This document shows positions 5,764 through 6,088 of a stretch of DNA of 6,088 bases, in pieces (within the stretch, counting starts at the first letter, position 1; the number at the start of each line of letters is the position of its first letter). The stretch comes from a bacterium. Its GTDB lineage: Bacteria; Oederibacteriota; Muellerivitia; Muellerivitales; Muellerivitaceae. A program made the position numbers and the translations under genes. The notes below the pieces were generated by a model, which ran no database searches, was not told where the DNA came from, and saw nothing but the letters and a program-made list of their open reading frames with translations. The stretch is taken from the NCBI GenBank assembly GCA_025980505.1, contig JAICXI010000125.1:1-6088 (forward strand), in the 5' to 3' direction.

Positions 5764-6088
5764 TAAAGGATCAGCATCGCATCGCCATAGGATAAAAACC
5801 GGTACCCTTCCCGAAGGGCCTCCTCGTAAGCCGCCAAAACCCTTTCCCTGCCCGCGAAGGCGCACACCAGCATGAGCAGCGTCGATTGGGGCTGGTGGAA
5901 ATTGGTGAAAAGGGCGTCCACGGCACGGAAAGGATATCCGGGAGTGATGAAAATCCGGGTTTCATCCACGCCGGCCCTCAAAGAACCGTCCGCTTGAACG
6001 GCCGATTCCAGGGCCCGCACCACCGTCGTCCCGATGGCGACGACCCGTCCCCCTTTTTCCCGCACGGACCGGATCGCGGCCGCCGAAG
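5763..6088 (-). CDS. queA: S-adenosylmethionine:tRNA ribosyltransferase-isomerase, C-terminal third (cut by window edge)
   Basis: QueA transfers and rearranges the ribosyl group of S-adenosylmethionine onto preQ1-modified tRNA, giving epoxyqueuosine at the wobble position. It acts directly after Tgt. The window shows the last 107 codons and a TAG stop; the family is about 340-350 residues, so about two thirds lies beyond base 6088. Typical QueA stretches are visible in order: GGRVVAIGTTVVRALES, ETRIFITPGYPFRAVDAL, FTNFHQPQSTLLMLV, CAFAGRERVLAAY and the C-terminal YRFLSYGDAML. The match to E. coli QueA (VIAVGTTSVRSLES, TNFHLPESTLIMLVSAFAG, YRFFSYGDAM) is close and colinear. A GTG inside the visible part is not the start, because homology continues upstream of it to the window edge. 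queA lies on the same strand as tgt but about 3.4 kb away. No damage is seen in the visible part. Confidence 0.96.
   Translation of the reverse strand, partial: SAAAIRSVREKGGRVVAIGTTVVRALESAVQADGSLRAGVDETRIFITPGYPFRAVDALFTNFHQPQSTLLMLVCAFAGRERVLAAYEEALREGYRFLSYGDAMLIL

Noticed and set aside
1..6088. CRISPR array, tRNA/rRNA gene, insertion sequence or phage remnant
   Set aside because: I saw no regularly spaced repeats, tRNA-like sequence, transposase or integrase frames, or terminal inverted repeats in either strand.

Overview
This 6,088-base window is ordinary-looking bacterial chromosome, moderately GC-rich (a little under 60% by eye, not computed). It holds six protein-coding genes, two of them cut by the window edges, and no RNA genes, CRISPR arrays, insertion sequences or phage genes that I can see. 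A six-helix PAS sensor kinase, a YfhO-type membrane protein, a group II truncated hemoglobin and bacterial-type queuosine enzymes together suggest an environmental, probably Gram-negative bacterium. Nothing fixes the phylum.

Layout from left to right. (1) Bases 1-1066, minus strand: the first 355 residues of a membrane-bound sensor histidine kinase (six predicted membrane helices, coiled coil, PAS domain). The window cuts it just before the expected phospho-acceptor His box. (2) 1067-1254: a non-coding gap containing a close match to a sigma-54 (-24/-12) promoter aimed at the kinase. (3) 1255-2385, minus: tgt, complete. (4) 2389-4572, minus: a 727-residue YfhO-family membrane protein whose stop codon lies 3 nt before the TTG start of tgt, so the two are probably co-transcribed and translationally coupled. 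(5) 4573-4657: a divergent intergenic region with small inverted repeats. (6) 4658-5092, plus: a group II truncated hemoglobin with a Pro/Gly-rich N-terminal extension. (7) 5140-5649, minus: a GNAT acetyltransferase with a very basic C-terminal tail, convergent with the globin. (8) 5763 to beyond 6088, minus: the C-terminal third of queA.

How the genes relate. Tgt and QueA catalyse successive steps of queuosine tRNA modification: Tgt inserts preQ1 at the wobble position, and QueA then converts it to epoxyqueuosine. In many bacteria the two genes are adjacent; here about 3.4 kb separates them, holding three genes of no obvious queuosine role, one of them on the opposite strand. I see no evidence that the globin, acetyltransferase, YfhO-like protein and kinase form one system. 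The points most worth a second look are the sigma-54 site upstream of the kinase, the basic tail of the acetyltransferase, the globin's unusual N-terminus, and the split queA/tgt arrangement. I did not find a clearly novel multi-gene system.
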